Assembly: GCA_910580205.1 (NCBI GenBank)
Contig: CAJTVP010000005.1
Coordinates: 36,699-100,698 of the forward strand
Direction of reading: 5' to 3'
Source: an uncultured Eggerthellaceae bacterium
GTDB lineage: Bacteria; Actinomycetota; Coriobacteriia; Coriobacteriales; Eggerthellaceae
Length of the DNA: 64,000 bases
Shown here: piece after piece, positions 26,316 to 34,961 of the stretch
How the letters are laid out: the number at the start of each line of letters is the position of its first letter
Numbering within the stretch: the stretch's first letter is position 1
Program-made: the position numbers and the translations under genes
The notes under the pieces: model-generated
Told to the model about the DNA's origin: nothing
Seen by the model: the letters and a program-made list of their open reading frames with translations, nothing else
The model's database searches: none

Positions 26316-27851
26316 TCACGACCGCTTGAACATGCCTTTTATGCGATCCACCAGAAAAGCACGTTCGCCTCTACTCAAAACAATCCAATACTCCAAGAAT
26401 ATGATTCCCGCAGCAGTCAAAACGACTCCGAATATCAATGACATCCAACTTGCGAAGATGAACCAATGCTTGATCATGAATACCACGGCGCAGCCGAACA
26501 CGCAAACTCCAACATTCATTAAGATGAGCCTGTAGATGAAAGAGTATTGGCCTCCAAGACAATATCCAGAATAGATGGGGAGGAATAAAAGAGATCTTAT
26601 CAGCTCCATCAATGAGCTGATGCCCACGATAACCAAAAGTTTCCCTTCAATCCCGTCAACAAATTGAAGAGCCAGAAGGGTCAATGCTAGCGAAACAGCC
26701 GCTTCTATCACGAGATATATCGATGTGACACGAAGCTTGTTCATGGCAGTGAAGACATTCCAGAGAGGCTCTAACGGTAAAAGGATGATGTACGGAACGC
26801 ATATCACGACTGTCAGCAGCTCAAGCAAAGAAGCGTTCTGATTTGGTACCCAGAGAGAATAAAAATCCGCCCCAAAGCAAATGATGATGATCACGGGCAC
26901 CGAAGAAAGGAGCCCAAGCAACCTCATCGCTGAGCGAAGCTGCGCTTTCATCTCATCCGTATTTTCATGGGCAAAAGAGATGACCAGCTTAGGCATGAAG
27001 GCTGATGCCATGGTCGCGAACAAGCTGTACAGCTGTTGAGGGATCATCTTGGCGATCGCAAGAATGCCCATGGGACCCGCGCCGATGAAAAGATTCGTAA
27101 GAAGCAGGTCGAGTCCTGAACGCATGATCGTTCCAAGACGCGTGATGCTGTTCCATAGCCCGGCTTTGAATAAGGTTTTGAGTTTGTTGAGAGAAAAAGA
27201 AGAGGCCTTTATCTTCACATTGGGAAGGAGCTTCTTTGTATACCGAAGATTGAACAGAAAGGTGTAGATGCTCTGCACCAATGCCCCAACTCCGATGTAC
27301 CAGACGGCTGAAGGAAAGAGCCAATAGGCAACGAGCAAGACCGCGGCTTTCAAAACAATCGCCTCGGTGCTTCGGAGGGCTTCTAAATCCAGCCTATTCT
27401 TCGCGAACGGAGCTATCGAAAAAACGACACCCACCAGATCGATCAAAAAGCTTGCCAGCAAGAAGAACCAAAGCAGGCGCACATCGGGTAACAGAGCCTC
27501 ATTGATGTTTATCAGATAATGGAAACTCAAAATGAACATCGTGCCCAGAAGGCTGACGATCAGAGAAGCCGCGATGTCTGCCAACAGAAGAGAGCTCATG
27601 TACTCATCCGCGTTTTCAGTATTGTGTTTTTCCAGCTCTATGGTCACGAATCTCGCTGCCATGGAATTGATGGCGATCGTGAACACCGTCACATAGGAGA
27701 TGAACTCGTTTGCGAGGCCAACGAAGCCATAGGCCTCAGCGCCAACCGTGCTGACGATGTATGAAGTCAGAAAAAAGCTGATAAGGACATTGACTGCGAA
27801 AGACAGCACTTTGCTTGCCAAATTAACGAAGTCTCTTTTGTCTAACGACAA
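26316..27851 (-). CDS. wzx: Oligosaccharide flippase (Wzx, MOP superfamily)
   Basis: 511 residues with about fourteen hydrophobic segments. The N-terminal pattern FVNLASKVLSFAVNVLISFF with FLTSYIVSTVGAEAYGFVGL is typical of Wzx-type polysaccharide flippases; GLWNSITRLGTIMRSGLDLL near 230 is a second family landmark. It would turn an undecaprenyl-diphosphate-linked repeat unit to the outer face. Start is TTG 27851 (reads SLDKRDFVNL) with AAGGA six bases upstream; no better start exists. A Wzx normally works with a Wzy polymerase; no certain Wzy is seen in this window, though several membrane proteins are candidates. The same gene run also contains a Wzm/Wzt exporter, so two export routes are encoded. 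Confidence 0.87.
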   Translation of the reverse strand: MSLDKRDFVNLASKVLSFAVNVLISFFLTSYIVSTVGAEAYGFVGLANEFISYVTVFTIAINSMAARFVTIELEKHNTENADEYMSSLLLADIAASLIVSLLGTMFILSFHYLININEALLPDVRLLWFFLLASFLIDLVGVVFSIAPFAKNRLDLEALRSTEAIVLKAAVLLVAYWLFPSAVWYIGVGALVQSIYTFLFNLRYTKKLLPNVKIKASSFSLNKLKTLFKAGLWNSITRLGTIMRSGLDLLLTNLFIGAGPMGILAIAKMIPQQLYSLFATMASAFMPKLVISFAHENTDEMKAQLRSAMRLLGLLSSVPVIIIICFGADFYSLWVPNQNASLLELLTVVICVPYIILLPLEPLWNVFTAMNKLRVTSIYLVIEAAVSLALTLLALQFVDGIEGKLLVIVGISSLMELIRSLLFLPIYSGYCLGGQYSFIYRLILMNVGVCVFGCAVVFMIKHWFIFASWMSLIFGVVLTAAGIIFLEYWIVLSRGERAFLVDRIKGMFKRS

Positions 27852-27996
27852 GGGCTGTCCTTTTCACCTGCAACTTCCATGCTCATTGTATCCCAATCGA
27901 AAAAAGTCCCGCCAAACCCCGCCGCAAAGAACCAAAGCCGTTGGACTCCGCTGGTTGTACCTGCCACCCCTCCCTTAGTTGCCTGCATTCTCTCGT

Positions 27997-28932
27997 TTAT
28001 CCTTTATAGGCGCCCGAATCGACCAGACTTTTGATGCCTTCAGCGAATCTGATTTTTGGCGCCCACCCAGTGTCGGACTGGATCTTTTCTATGCAAGGAT
28101 TCAATTCCATTATGCTGTTTTCATCCTGATCAACAGCTCCAAACACAAGCTCGCTCGTACTGTTGAAGACATCTTTCATCTCTAAGAGATACTCTTTCAA
28201 GGGCCGCGTATCGTCGCTCGCAACGTTGTAGCTGCCTGAGGAGACGTCGCTCTCCATCAGCGCTACCAAAGCTTCTGCAGAGTCTGATGCGTGAATGAAA
28301 TTCCATGATTGAAGACACATGCCAAACTCACAGCGTTCCCCTTTCAGCAACCGCGGAATGGCGTATGACAAGAGCGTATCGCCTCTATCGTGAAAGCCAT
28401 ATGTACTGAAAAAACGCGGTTCGATCAAAATCAGATCAGATGTGCACCTGGCCAGCCCATCATGGAGCAATTTGAACTTGGCCTTCCCATAGGCTGTTAA
28501 TGGGTGTGGCTCAACTTTCTCGTCAACAGGGGCACCTGAATCTGACGGCTTGCCATATTCGGCCTGGGAGCCAGCCAAGAAGAATTTGCGCACCCCCCCC
28601 CAACCGCTTCTCACAACATGGTCAAGAAGAGTCATAGACGCATGATAATTGCGCATTTGGAGGGCTTCATCATCGCGAGCCTTCCCCCGCGTTCCATTCC
28701 ATGCAAAATGAAAGATGCAATCTGCGTCTTCAAACACCCGAAGAGCATTGCCGTATTCCTCCATGGAGAGAGCCAATTCACAATACTTTGGATTCTGGAT
28801 GTGCAATGAGTTTTTAGGATCATGAATGATACCAACAACTTCATCACCTTTGCCGAGAAGCTTCCCGACCAATTCTCTGGCGATCATGCACGAGGCACCT
28901 GTAACTATGACATTTGACACAGCGCGTCCCAT
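27997..28932 (-). CDS. NAD-dependent epimerase/dehydratase (SDR), likely nucleotide-sugar reductase/epimerase
   Basis: 311 residues. Extended SDR: NVIVTGASCMIARELVGKL at residues 7-25 (Rossmann, slightly altered GxxxxxG), CIFHFAWNGTRG near 73, AGSQAEYGKP near 120, YGKAKFKLLHD with the catalytic Tyr-Lys near 148, and SYNVASDDTRPLKEYL near 243. It lies 52 bases after the ThDP enzyme and three genes from RfbF/RfbG, the position in which a reductase (YerF-like) would finish a CDP-linked branched sugar. That role is inferred from context. Start could be ATG 28932 or a GTG at 28917. Codons around residue 112 form nine G (28593-28601), with the frame intact. Confidence 0.83.
   Translation of the reverse strand: MGRAVSNVIVTGASCMIARELVGKLLGKGDEVVGIIHDPKNSLHIQNPKYCELALSMEEYGNALRVFEDADCIFHFAWNGTRGKARDDEALQMRNYHASMTLLDHVVRSGWGGVRKFFLAGSQAEYGKPSDSGAPVDEKVEPHPLTAYGKAKFKLLHDGLARCTSDLILIEPRFFSTYGFHDRGDTLLSYAIPRLLKGERCEFGMCLQSWNFIHASDSAEALVALMESDVSSGSYNVASDDTRPLKEYLLEMKDVFNSTSELVFGAVDQDENSIMELNPCIEKIQSDTGWAPKIRFAEGIKSLVDSGAYKG
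28593..28601 (-). repeat. Poly-G run of nine (coding strand) in the epimerase gene
   Basis: Nine C on the plus strand, coding for Trp-Gly-Gly-Val. The reading frame is intact at nine. One base more or less would end translation shortly after residue 112 of 311. Confidence 0.85.
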
Positions 28933-28984
28933 TCTTCCGACTTGATCTATGAACTGCGACGATCCGGCTCCTTTGGTGTCGAAA

Positions 28985-30694
28985 TCATAAATCCATCAGA
29001 TAATCGTAGAGGGCGCGATCGACCAAAGGCTCTTGGTCCTGGTTCGGTTTCCCAAATTCAAGTTTCGGAGTGACGTATGTATTGCCCAAGATAAGAACAT
29101 TGAACAAATATGGCGCGTTCGAATCAATGGCGGCAACGGACGCGCTAGCCCCCTCCATGACCGTCTCAGTCCCAATTCCATAGCCCTGAGCTATGGCGGA
29201 AAAATCTGGTGCGCTATAGCCATCATCCTTGGTTTGCGTGAACACATTTGAAAAGTACATCTCTTGGAAATGCCGGATCATTCCCAATGCTTCGTTATTC
29301 AGAACGAACATCTTCAGCGGCAAGGATTCTCGCACGACTGTTTGCAGCTCCTGAATGTTCATCTGGAATCCCCCATCACCACTGAAGGAGAAAACGGGCG
29401 CGCCGCCTAAAGCAATGGACGCTCCGATAGCAGCGGGAAGAGAATAGCCCATAGCTCCAAGGCCACCAGAGAACAGAGCGCGTCTATGAGTTCCCTTTAT
29501 CAGGGATTGGGCAATCCAAATCTGATTCTGACCCACGTCGGCTGTGATGAGGGCATCATCCGGGATCAACGCGCCGATCATCTCAACTACGTCGTTCTCT
29601 CTTCGTTGATCAACCCCATCCAGCTTGTCTTCAATCTCGCGGCACGTCGACACCCACGGAGAATAATCATGAGATAGGTCGGTCAGCGCTTTCCCTATCT
29701 GCTCAAGGGCTGAACGGGCATCCATGCAAAAACTGATCTCATCCTCATGCACTTTATAAGATAGTTCTGATTCATCCTGATCGAACCGCAACAAAGCAGC
29801 CTGAGGAGCGAACCTCTCTCTATTCGCTCCCACTTGCCGTATGTCAAGACGAGAACCGACGGCGATGACGAGATCGCTCTTGGCGGCGAGGTAATTCGCC
29901 GCTCTGTCGCCGTACGCCCCTATGAATCCGAAATACATCTCACTCCAAGGTGCTAGGTCCACCCCCAGCATGGAGGTTATCGTTGGCAAGATGCCAAGCT
30001 CCACGATTCTTGCAGCCTCATCCACAGCGAGAGCGGAACGAACACCGTTTCCCAGAAGAAGGACGGGGCATTTGGCTTTTTCAAGTTCGCGGATCAATGT
30101 CTCCGAGCATGCTGCAAGCATCCTCTCTGACACTTCAGGGGGTTCTGCCTTGACCACATGGGGGGCTTCCATGATGTCAGCCCGCATCACATCCATGGGA
30201 ATATCCACAAGCACAGGCCCCGGTCTTCCTGAGCAGGCCAGAGAGAAGGCCTTGTCAAGCACTTCTGGAAGCTCGCTTGCACCCTGTATCCTGACTGCAA
30301 GCTTCGTCACACCCTCGACCATGGAAACGATGTCCGTTTCCTGGAAACCTCGCTGACGAACCTCCATCATCTCAGAAGATTCGAATGTGTTCACCTGCCC
30401 CGTTAAACAGATAAGAGGGATCGAATCAAAATGCGCATTGCATATCCCCGTTAGAAGATTCGTCGCACCAGGGCCGCTGCTTGTGTATACGATACCCGGC
30501 TTACCGCACGCTTGAGCGTAACCGCAAGCAGCAAAGGCGGCAGCTTGCTCATGTTGAAGAAGGTGAGAGTCTATCTTGTCCCGTCGCTTATAAAGCGAAT
30601 CCATGAGATGAGCGACCATGCCTCCTGGATATCCGAAGATATCCCTCACATCTTGCTCAATGAGCCATTCGACTATGTAGTCAGAAGCCTTCAT
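28985..30694 (-). CDS. ThDP-dependent acetolactate synthase-like enzyme of sugar branching (YerE-like)
   Basis: 569 residues, the length of acetohydroxyacid synthase large subunits. N-terminal PYR domain with IFGYPGGMVAHLMDSL and the activating Glu in LLQHEQAAAFAACGYA; a central domain near 200-330; C-terminal PP domain with FSGDGGFQMNIQELQT...NNEALGM, the ThDP/Mg motif. In isoleucine/valine synthesis the enzyme joins pyruvate-derived two-carbon units to keto acids. Here it directly follows RfbG and RfbF, so a YerE-type reaction is likely: adding a two-carbon unit to C4 of a CDP-4-keto sugar. Start ATG 30694 lies 4 bases after the rfbG stop with AAGG inside the end of rfbG. No small regulatory subunit (ilvN) follows, which argues against amino-acid synthesis. 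Confidence 0.85.
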   Translation of the reverse strand: MKASDYIVEWLIEQDVRDIFGYPGGMVAHLMDSLYKRRDKIDSHLLQHEQAAAFAACGYAQACGKPGIVYTSSGPGATNLLTGICNAHFDSIPLICLTGQVNTFESSEMMEVRQRGFQETDIVSMVEGVTKLAVRIQGASELPEVLDKAFSLACSGRPGPVLVDIPMDVMRADIMEAPHVVKAEPPEVSERMLAACSETLIRELEKAKCPVLLLGNGVRSALAVDEAARIVELGILPTITSMLGVDLAPWSEMYFGFIGAYGDRAANYLAAKSDLVIAVGSRLDIRQVGANRERFAPQAALLRFDQDESELSYKVHEDEISFCMDARSALEQIGKALTDLSHDYSPWVSTCREIEDKLDGVDQRRENDVVEMIGALIPDDALITADVGQNQIWIAQSLIKGTHRRALFSGGLGAMGYSLPAAIGASIALGGAPVFSFSGDGGFQMNIQELQTVVRESLPLKMFVLNNEALGMIRHFQEMYFSNVFTQTKDDGYSAPDFSAIAQGYGIGTETVMEGASASVAAIDSNAPYLFNVLILGNTYVTPKLEFGKPNQDQEPLVDRALYDYLMDL

Positions 30695-30698
30695 GAGG

Positions 30699-31793
30699 TC
30701 ATGCCTTAAAGATGCTCTGGTAAGCATCGACTTGGTCAATCATGACATCTTGCACGCTCGCCTCATTGAGATAGCGCTTCGTCCACTCAACTGTTGCGCC
30801 CACCGCATCCTCAATATGCCATCTTGGCTGCCATCTCATCACCCTCTTCAACTTCGAAGAATCCAACTTGAGGAAGTTGGCCTCATGGGGCGCAATCTCA
30901 ATATCAGAGGCAATCGACATTGAGAAACCCTCGCCCCATTTCTGGGCAAACAGCTGCACCAATTCTCCAGTGGTCACACAATCGCAATCATCAGGACCGA
31001 CATTGTATGAAGAGGCCAACGATGGATCTTCCATCTGCTTCTCCGCGATCAGGAGATAAGCGAAGACAGATTCCAGCACATGCTGATAAGGTCTGACGGA
31101 TATGGGATTGCGCACCACCAACGGCTGATGCGCTTGTACCGCACGGACGCAATCAGGAATGATGCGGTCATCCGCAAAATCCCCGCCACCTATCACGTTG
31201 CCAGCGCGCGCTGTTGACACCGCTACACCCGCATCATGGAAAAAACTTTTCGCGTAACTATGCGTCACCAATTCCGAACACGATTTTGAATTAGAGTAAG
31301 GGTCATGCCCATCAAGAGGGTCTTCTTCCTTGTAGCCATATTCTTCTAGTTCCTTGTTGAGATAAACCTTGTCGGTCGTCACGTTCAAAATGGACCCTAT
31401 CGCATCCACGTTTCGGGCCGCCTCAAGCACGTTGACGGTTCCCATGACATTGGTTTCATATGTATAGCGGGGTTGCCTATAGCCTTCCAAGACAATGGGC
31501 TGGGCAGCTAAATGCATAACGATATCAGGTTTTGCTTGACGCATCGCACGGTCCAATGAATCGAAATCTCGAACGTCGCCGATATGCGTATCCACCAGAT
31601 CGGCAATGCCGGCGATGTCATACAGGTTCGGGTCTGTTGGCGGCACCAACGAATATCCCACTACCCTCGCCCCGGCCTTAACCAATGCGAGTGAAAGCCA
31701 TGATCCCTTGAACCCCGTGTGCCCAGTAAGGAAAACGGTCTTGCCTTTATAGAAATCCGCATTGGCGGCAGACCGATTTACCAGACCTTCCAC
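30699..31793 (-). CDS. rfbG: CDP-glucose 4,6-dehydratase
   Basis: About 364 residues. Clear RfbG features: KTVFLTGHTGFKGSWLSLAL near residue 18, VVGYSLVPPTDPNLYD, IGDVRDFDSL, IVMHLAAQPIVLEGYRQP, NVTTDKVYLNKE (catalytic Thr-Asp-Lys), GHDPYSNSKSCSELV with the Tyr-Lys pair, and GNVIGGGDFADDRIIPD. It converts CDP-glucose to CDP-4-keto-6-deoxyglucose. Substrate is supplied by RfbF, whose 3' end it overlaps. Start is uncertain: GTG 31793 has GGGGAGG four bases upstream and gives the usual family N-terminus; ATG 31814 would add seven residues. No RfbH (the iron-sulfur 3-dehydrase for 3,6-dideoxy sugars) is visible, so the keto sugar probably goes straight to the ThDP enzyme. Confidence 0.92.
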   Translation of the reverse strand: MEGLVNRSAANADFYKGKTVFLTGHTGFKGSWLSLALVKAGARVVGYSLVPPTDPNLYDIAGIADLVDTHIGDVRDFDSLDRAMRQAKPDIVMHLAAQPIVLEGYRQPRYTYETNVMGTVNVLEAARNVDAIGSILNVTTDKVYLNKELEEYGYKEEDPLDGHDPYSNSKSCSELVTHSYAKSFFHDAGVAVSTARAGNVIGGGDFADDRIIPDCVRAVQAHQPLVVRNPISVRPYQHVLESVFAYLLIAEKQMEDPSLASSYNVGPDDCDCVTTGELVQLFAQKWGEGFSMSIASDIEIAPHEANFLKLDSSKLKRVMRWQPRWHIEDAVGATVEWTKRYLNEASVQDVMIDQVDAYQSIFKA

Positions 31794-32554
31794 GGCGCCT
31801 CCCCGCTGTTCCATATCGCTTCAAGCTGCTCGCGGTCACGCTGCGTATCCATCGGATGCCAAAAACCAGAATGACGATAAGCGGTCAATTCACCTTTCAA
31901 AGCGAGATCGCCAAGGGCCACCTTTGAGAAATCCTCTCCGTCACCCAACCTCTCGGAGAAGATCGAAGGTTCGACGACCATGAAACCGCCATTGACTGCC
32001 ACATCATCAGCCGTGCTCTTCTCACGGAATTCCGTCACGCGCCCATCATCGTTCACTTCAAGCATCCCGAACCGCTGAGAGGCATCCACGCCCGTCAAAG
32101 TCACCACTCCGCCAGCCTCTTCATGGAAACGCAGCAATTTATGGAGGTCAACATCAGAGAGCCCGTCACCATACGTCAACATGAAGCGTTCGTCTCCAAT
32201 ATATTTGCGAACACGGCGAATCCGGCCGCCCGTCAGGGTACCAAGCCCCGTATCAGCGATGGTCACCCGCCAGGGTTCAGCATGGGTATCATGGATTTCG
32301 ACCGTCTCCTCTTCATTGGTGTAATCAAAAGTCACATCAGAGGAGTGGAGAAAATAATCAGCGAAATACTCTTTGATCACATGTTGCTTATAACCAGCGC
32401 AGATGATGAAATCATTGAATCCGTAGGAGCTGTAGTATTTCATGATGTGCCACAAAATAGGCCTTCCACCTATTTCGATCATAGGCTTTGGCTTCAGGTG
32501 GCTCTCTTCACTGATGCGCGAACCCAAACCGCCTGCCAGTATCACCGTTTTCAT
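31778..32554 (-). CDS. rfbF: Glucose-1-phosphate cytidylyltransferase
   Basis: 258 residues, usual length. Nucleotidyltransferase signature VILAGGLGSRISEESHLKPK at residues 4-23, then PMIEIGGRPILWHIMKYYSS, ADTGLGTLTGGRIRRV, RFMLTYGDGLSDVD with the metal-binding Asp, and GFMVVEPSIFSER: all RfbF-like. It makes CDP-glucose from CTP and glucose 1-phosphate. I placed the start at ATG 32554 (MKTVILAGG) with GCGGAG 6 bases upstream; the open frame extends 27 codons more but that part does not resemble the family. First gene of the CDP-sugar set rfbF-rfbG-ThDP enzyme-epimerase. The 155-base gap upstream (32555-32709) may hold a promoter; I see no clear boxes. Confidence 0.94.
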   Translation of the reverse strand: MKTVILAGGLGSRISEESHLKPKPMIEIGGRPILWHIMKYYSSYGFNDFIICAGYKQHVIKEYFADYFLHSSDVTFDYTNEEETVEIHDTHAEPWRVTIADTGLGTLTGGRIRRVRKYIGDERFMLTYGDGLSDVDLHKLLRFHEEAGGVVTLTGVDASQRFGMLEVNDDGRVTEFREKSTADDVAVNGGFMVVEPSIFSERLGDGEDFSKVALGDLALKGELTAYRHSGFWHPMDTQRDREQLEAIWNSGEAPWKVW

Positions 32555-32709
32555 GCGCCACTCCGCTTCTTCAACTTCGCATGTCGTCATTATAGATGGT
32601 AATGGATTCGCGGATTGAGCCCGCGGTCTTTCCACCGTTGGTGTTTCGCAAAGCGCTCAAGATGCCGATGACCGTACAGGGACCACCTATCCCGCACACC
32701 GCCAGGGCG

Positions 32710-33675
32710 CTATTTTACAAGCCACTTATACAAACCATGTCTTACGAGAAAAATCCTCATCGACCCCAGAGGATATTTCTGCATATAACGCCTGTACGCG
32801 TCTGGGTATCTGTCCAAATCATCCAATCCTTGCTTAAACAAGCGAGGAGCCGTTCCAACACCCGAGCGTTTCGAAAGCGGCTCCAGGATGGAGCCCCAGA
32901 CGGATTGAGCGCGGTACAAAAGATAGTCATCCATGATGCTGGGGAAGGATTCCTCCACGAACTCTTTCAATTGATCACAATGTACAAGAACGATGCCCCG
33001 ATCTTCCCCTTTGTATGATTTGGTGATGCTTCCGTCCCTTTCCCAATAATAGTAAAGGGGCTCTCCACAAAAGACCACTTTGTCCGAAGCGCCCAGAATG
33101 GCTGCGGTATACATGACATCTTCATTGAGCTCTCCTTCAATGAATCTGATGCCATTTCGCTCTATCAGGCTTCGTCTTACAACTTTCGATACAGCACCTG
33201 TGATCACGCCCTCATTATGAAACCAACGCGACAGACCACCCGCGGCGTCGGTCACGGCAAAAGAACCCGCCCCCATCTCATACTGCTTGCCTGAAGCGAG
33301 AACGCGCACCGCCGAAAAACAGCCCACGTCGGCATCGCACTCAATGATCCTGTCCATGCATCGTTCCAGCGTGTATGGCATGACGGTATCGTCACTGTCC
33401 CAAAAAGTAATATACTCCCCATTCGCATGTTCGATTCCGGTATTTCGAGCAGCAGATAGGCCTCCGTTCGCATCTCTTTGGACGAATCGAAATCTTTCGT
33501 CCCCTTCGACGATGGATTCAGCAGTCGCCAACGAATCATCAGGCGAACAATCATCCACAAGGATGAATTCTATGTTCTCGTATGTTTGATCCATGAACGA
33601 AGGAATCGTTTCATGAAGATACCGCTCCACGTTGTAAAGCGGGATTATCACGCTGACCAATGGCTTCATTTTCAT
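32710..33675 (-). CDS. GT2 glycosyltransferase
   Basis: 321 residues. GT-A domain: LVSVIIPLYNVERYLHETIP at residues ~5-24, IEFILVDDCSPDDS near 38, NGGLSAARNTGIEHANGEY near 72 and metal site ITFWDSDDTVMPY near 92. The later part has ELNEDVMYTAAIL, the usual acceptor-region motif of this group, and a basic C-terminus. It should add one sugar to the growing lipid-linked unit. Start ATG 33675 (MKMKPLVSV) follows GGAAAA; a GTG at 33696 lacks proper spacing. It follows the GT4 gene by 37 bases in the same direction. Confidence 0.87.
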   Translation of the reverse strand: MKMKPLVSVIIPLYNVERYLHETIPSFMDQTYENIEFILVDDCSPDDSLATAESIVEGDERFRFVQRDANGGLSAARNTGIEHANGEYITFWDSDDTVMPYTLERCMDRIIECDADVGCFSAVRVLASGKQYEMGAGSFAVTDAAGGLSRWFHNEGVITGAVSKVVRRSLIERNGIRFIEGELNEDVMYTAAILGASDKVVFCGEPLYYYWERDGSITKSYKGEDRGIVLVHCDQLKEFVEESFPSIMDDYLLYRAQSVWGSILEPLSKRSGVGTAPRLFKQGLDDLDRYPDAYRRYMQKYPLGSMRIFLVRHGLYKWLVK

Positions 33676-33712
33676 CTCATTTTCCAAAGTGATCACGCCT
33701 TCGATTCGCTGC

Positions 33713-34948
33713 CTAAGAATCAGTTCCTAGCACATCTAGCAATCTGATCAATTCCGCTCTCAGTCGTTCAGAGTCAAATCGATTCGCCCAAATCTGAATA
33801 GACTGCTGTCTCATCCGGTTTACATCCTCTTCCGAGCTGAAATATATTCCTTTGATCGCCGCAGCTATTTCTTCAACAGTCGGATTTGAAGAAAGAAGCA
33901 CGCCATTCCCGTCTATCTGCTCATGAATGCCGCCCACATCTGTCGCGATGATCGGGATGCCGAAGGACAGAGCCTCTTCAATGGATACCGGCATTCCCTC
34001 TGTAGAAGATGTGGTGATGAACGCATCCACATGGTTGTTCGAATAATAATCGATGACCTGGGAATGAGCTGTTTGCCCAAAGAAAACCGCATTGACCCCA
34101 TTCTCCTCGCAATACGATTCGATGCTTTCCCTGGTATCCCCATCCCCAAAATGCACCCATTCCACATCCGGAAAGTTGAGCGCATCCAAGGCTTCTGCGA
34201 TGAGATGCACTCTTTTCAGGGGAATCATATTCGAGCAACTGACAATCCGGAAGACATCACCGCGCTTCCCCAAAGGCTGATTTCCGCAGTTGGGAACCCC
34301 AAGGCCGAGTTGGATATACTGATCCGATTCGACCGAAGGCCCAAAATGCTCCGTGAAGTATTCCTCCGCATCATCAGAAAGAAAGAGAAGATGATCGACG
34401 TTTCCCTTCATCACTTTCTGAAAGGGCTGGCGCGCGAACGGGGCGCGCTCGCTATAGAGATCATACCCATGAATTCGGCTGATCCATTTGATAGACGGAT
34501 TCGCTCGTTTTTCCATCGAAATGGCAAGCGCCTGATTGTTGAACCAAAAGGTGTAGAAAACCGCCTCTTTCGGATGTGCGAATATGCCCCTTTTTTTGCA
34601 GAACGAACGAAAGGATGTTGCCCTTGCATATTCCAAGCAAGCGTACATCAACCTGGAAGGAGAAAATCCGTCTGCGCAGAGATGCCGCAATTCGCTTCTT
34701 CCTGTTTTGGAAAAAGGAAGGGCCAAAGACCTCAAAAACAATAAGGGCGCTGCTGGGCGGAGATAATGCTCTATCCTGATGCTCGACAAAGCGCCGAGGC
34801 ATTCATCGTGTTCACGGCTTTCCCCTTTTCCTTGAGAAACTATCGTCACGTCGTAAACGCGCGCCAACTCTTTCAATTCCGGCTCAAGGAACGGTTTTTC
34901 ACCATATCCGAAGGGATATTGATCCGTGAAGAGGAACAGCTTCTTCAT
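33713..34948 (-). CDS. GT4 glycosyltransferase
   Basis: 411 residues with a GT-B fold. N-terminal LFLFTDQYPFGYGEKPFLEP (residues 4-23) and SRIHGYDLYSER near 170 form the acceptor side; the donor side has FRIVSCSNMIPLKRVHLIAE near 235, VEWVHFGDGDTRESIE near 262, and the E-x7-E region STEGMPVSIEEALSFGIPI near 322, with ATDVGGIHEQI. A retaining transferase, probably acting on a lipid-linked acceptor in the cytoplasm. It lies 13 bases after wbpE, so it is part of the UDP-ManNAc3NAcA operon and may use that sugar; that is inference only. Confidence 0.85.
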   Translation of the reverse strand: MKKLFLFTDQYPFGYGEKPFLEPELKELARVYDVTIVSQGKGESREHDECLGALSSIRIEHYLRPAAPLLFLRSLALPFSKTGRSELRHLCADGFSPSRLMYACLEYARATSFRSFCKKRGIFAHPKEAVFYTFWFNNQALAISMEKRANPSIKWISRIHGYDLYSERAPFARQPFQKVMKGNVDHLLFLSDDAEEYFTEHFGPSVESDQYIQLGLGVPNCGNQPLGKRGDVFRIVSCSNMIPLKRVHLIAEALDALNFPDVEWVHFGDGDTRESIESYCEENGVNAVFFGQTAHSQVIDYYSNNHVDAFITTSSTEGMPVSIEEALSFGIPIIATDVGGIHEQIDGNGVLLSSNPTVEEIAAAIKGIYFSSEEDVNRMRQQSIQIWANRFDSERLRAELIRLLDVLGTDS

Positions 34949-34961
34949 ATCAGGGCAGCCC

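Noticed and set aside
28985..30694. Reading the ThDP enzyme as the acetolactate synthase of branched-chain amino-acid synthesis
   Set aside because: No regulatory subunit or ilv genes are near, and the operon is one of CDP-sugar synthesis; a sugar-branching role fits better, although not proven.
33923..34744. A 273-codon plus-strand open frame
   Set aside because: Opposite a well-supported GT4 gene and without recognisable motifs.
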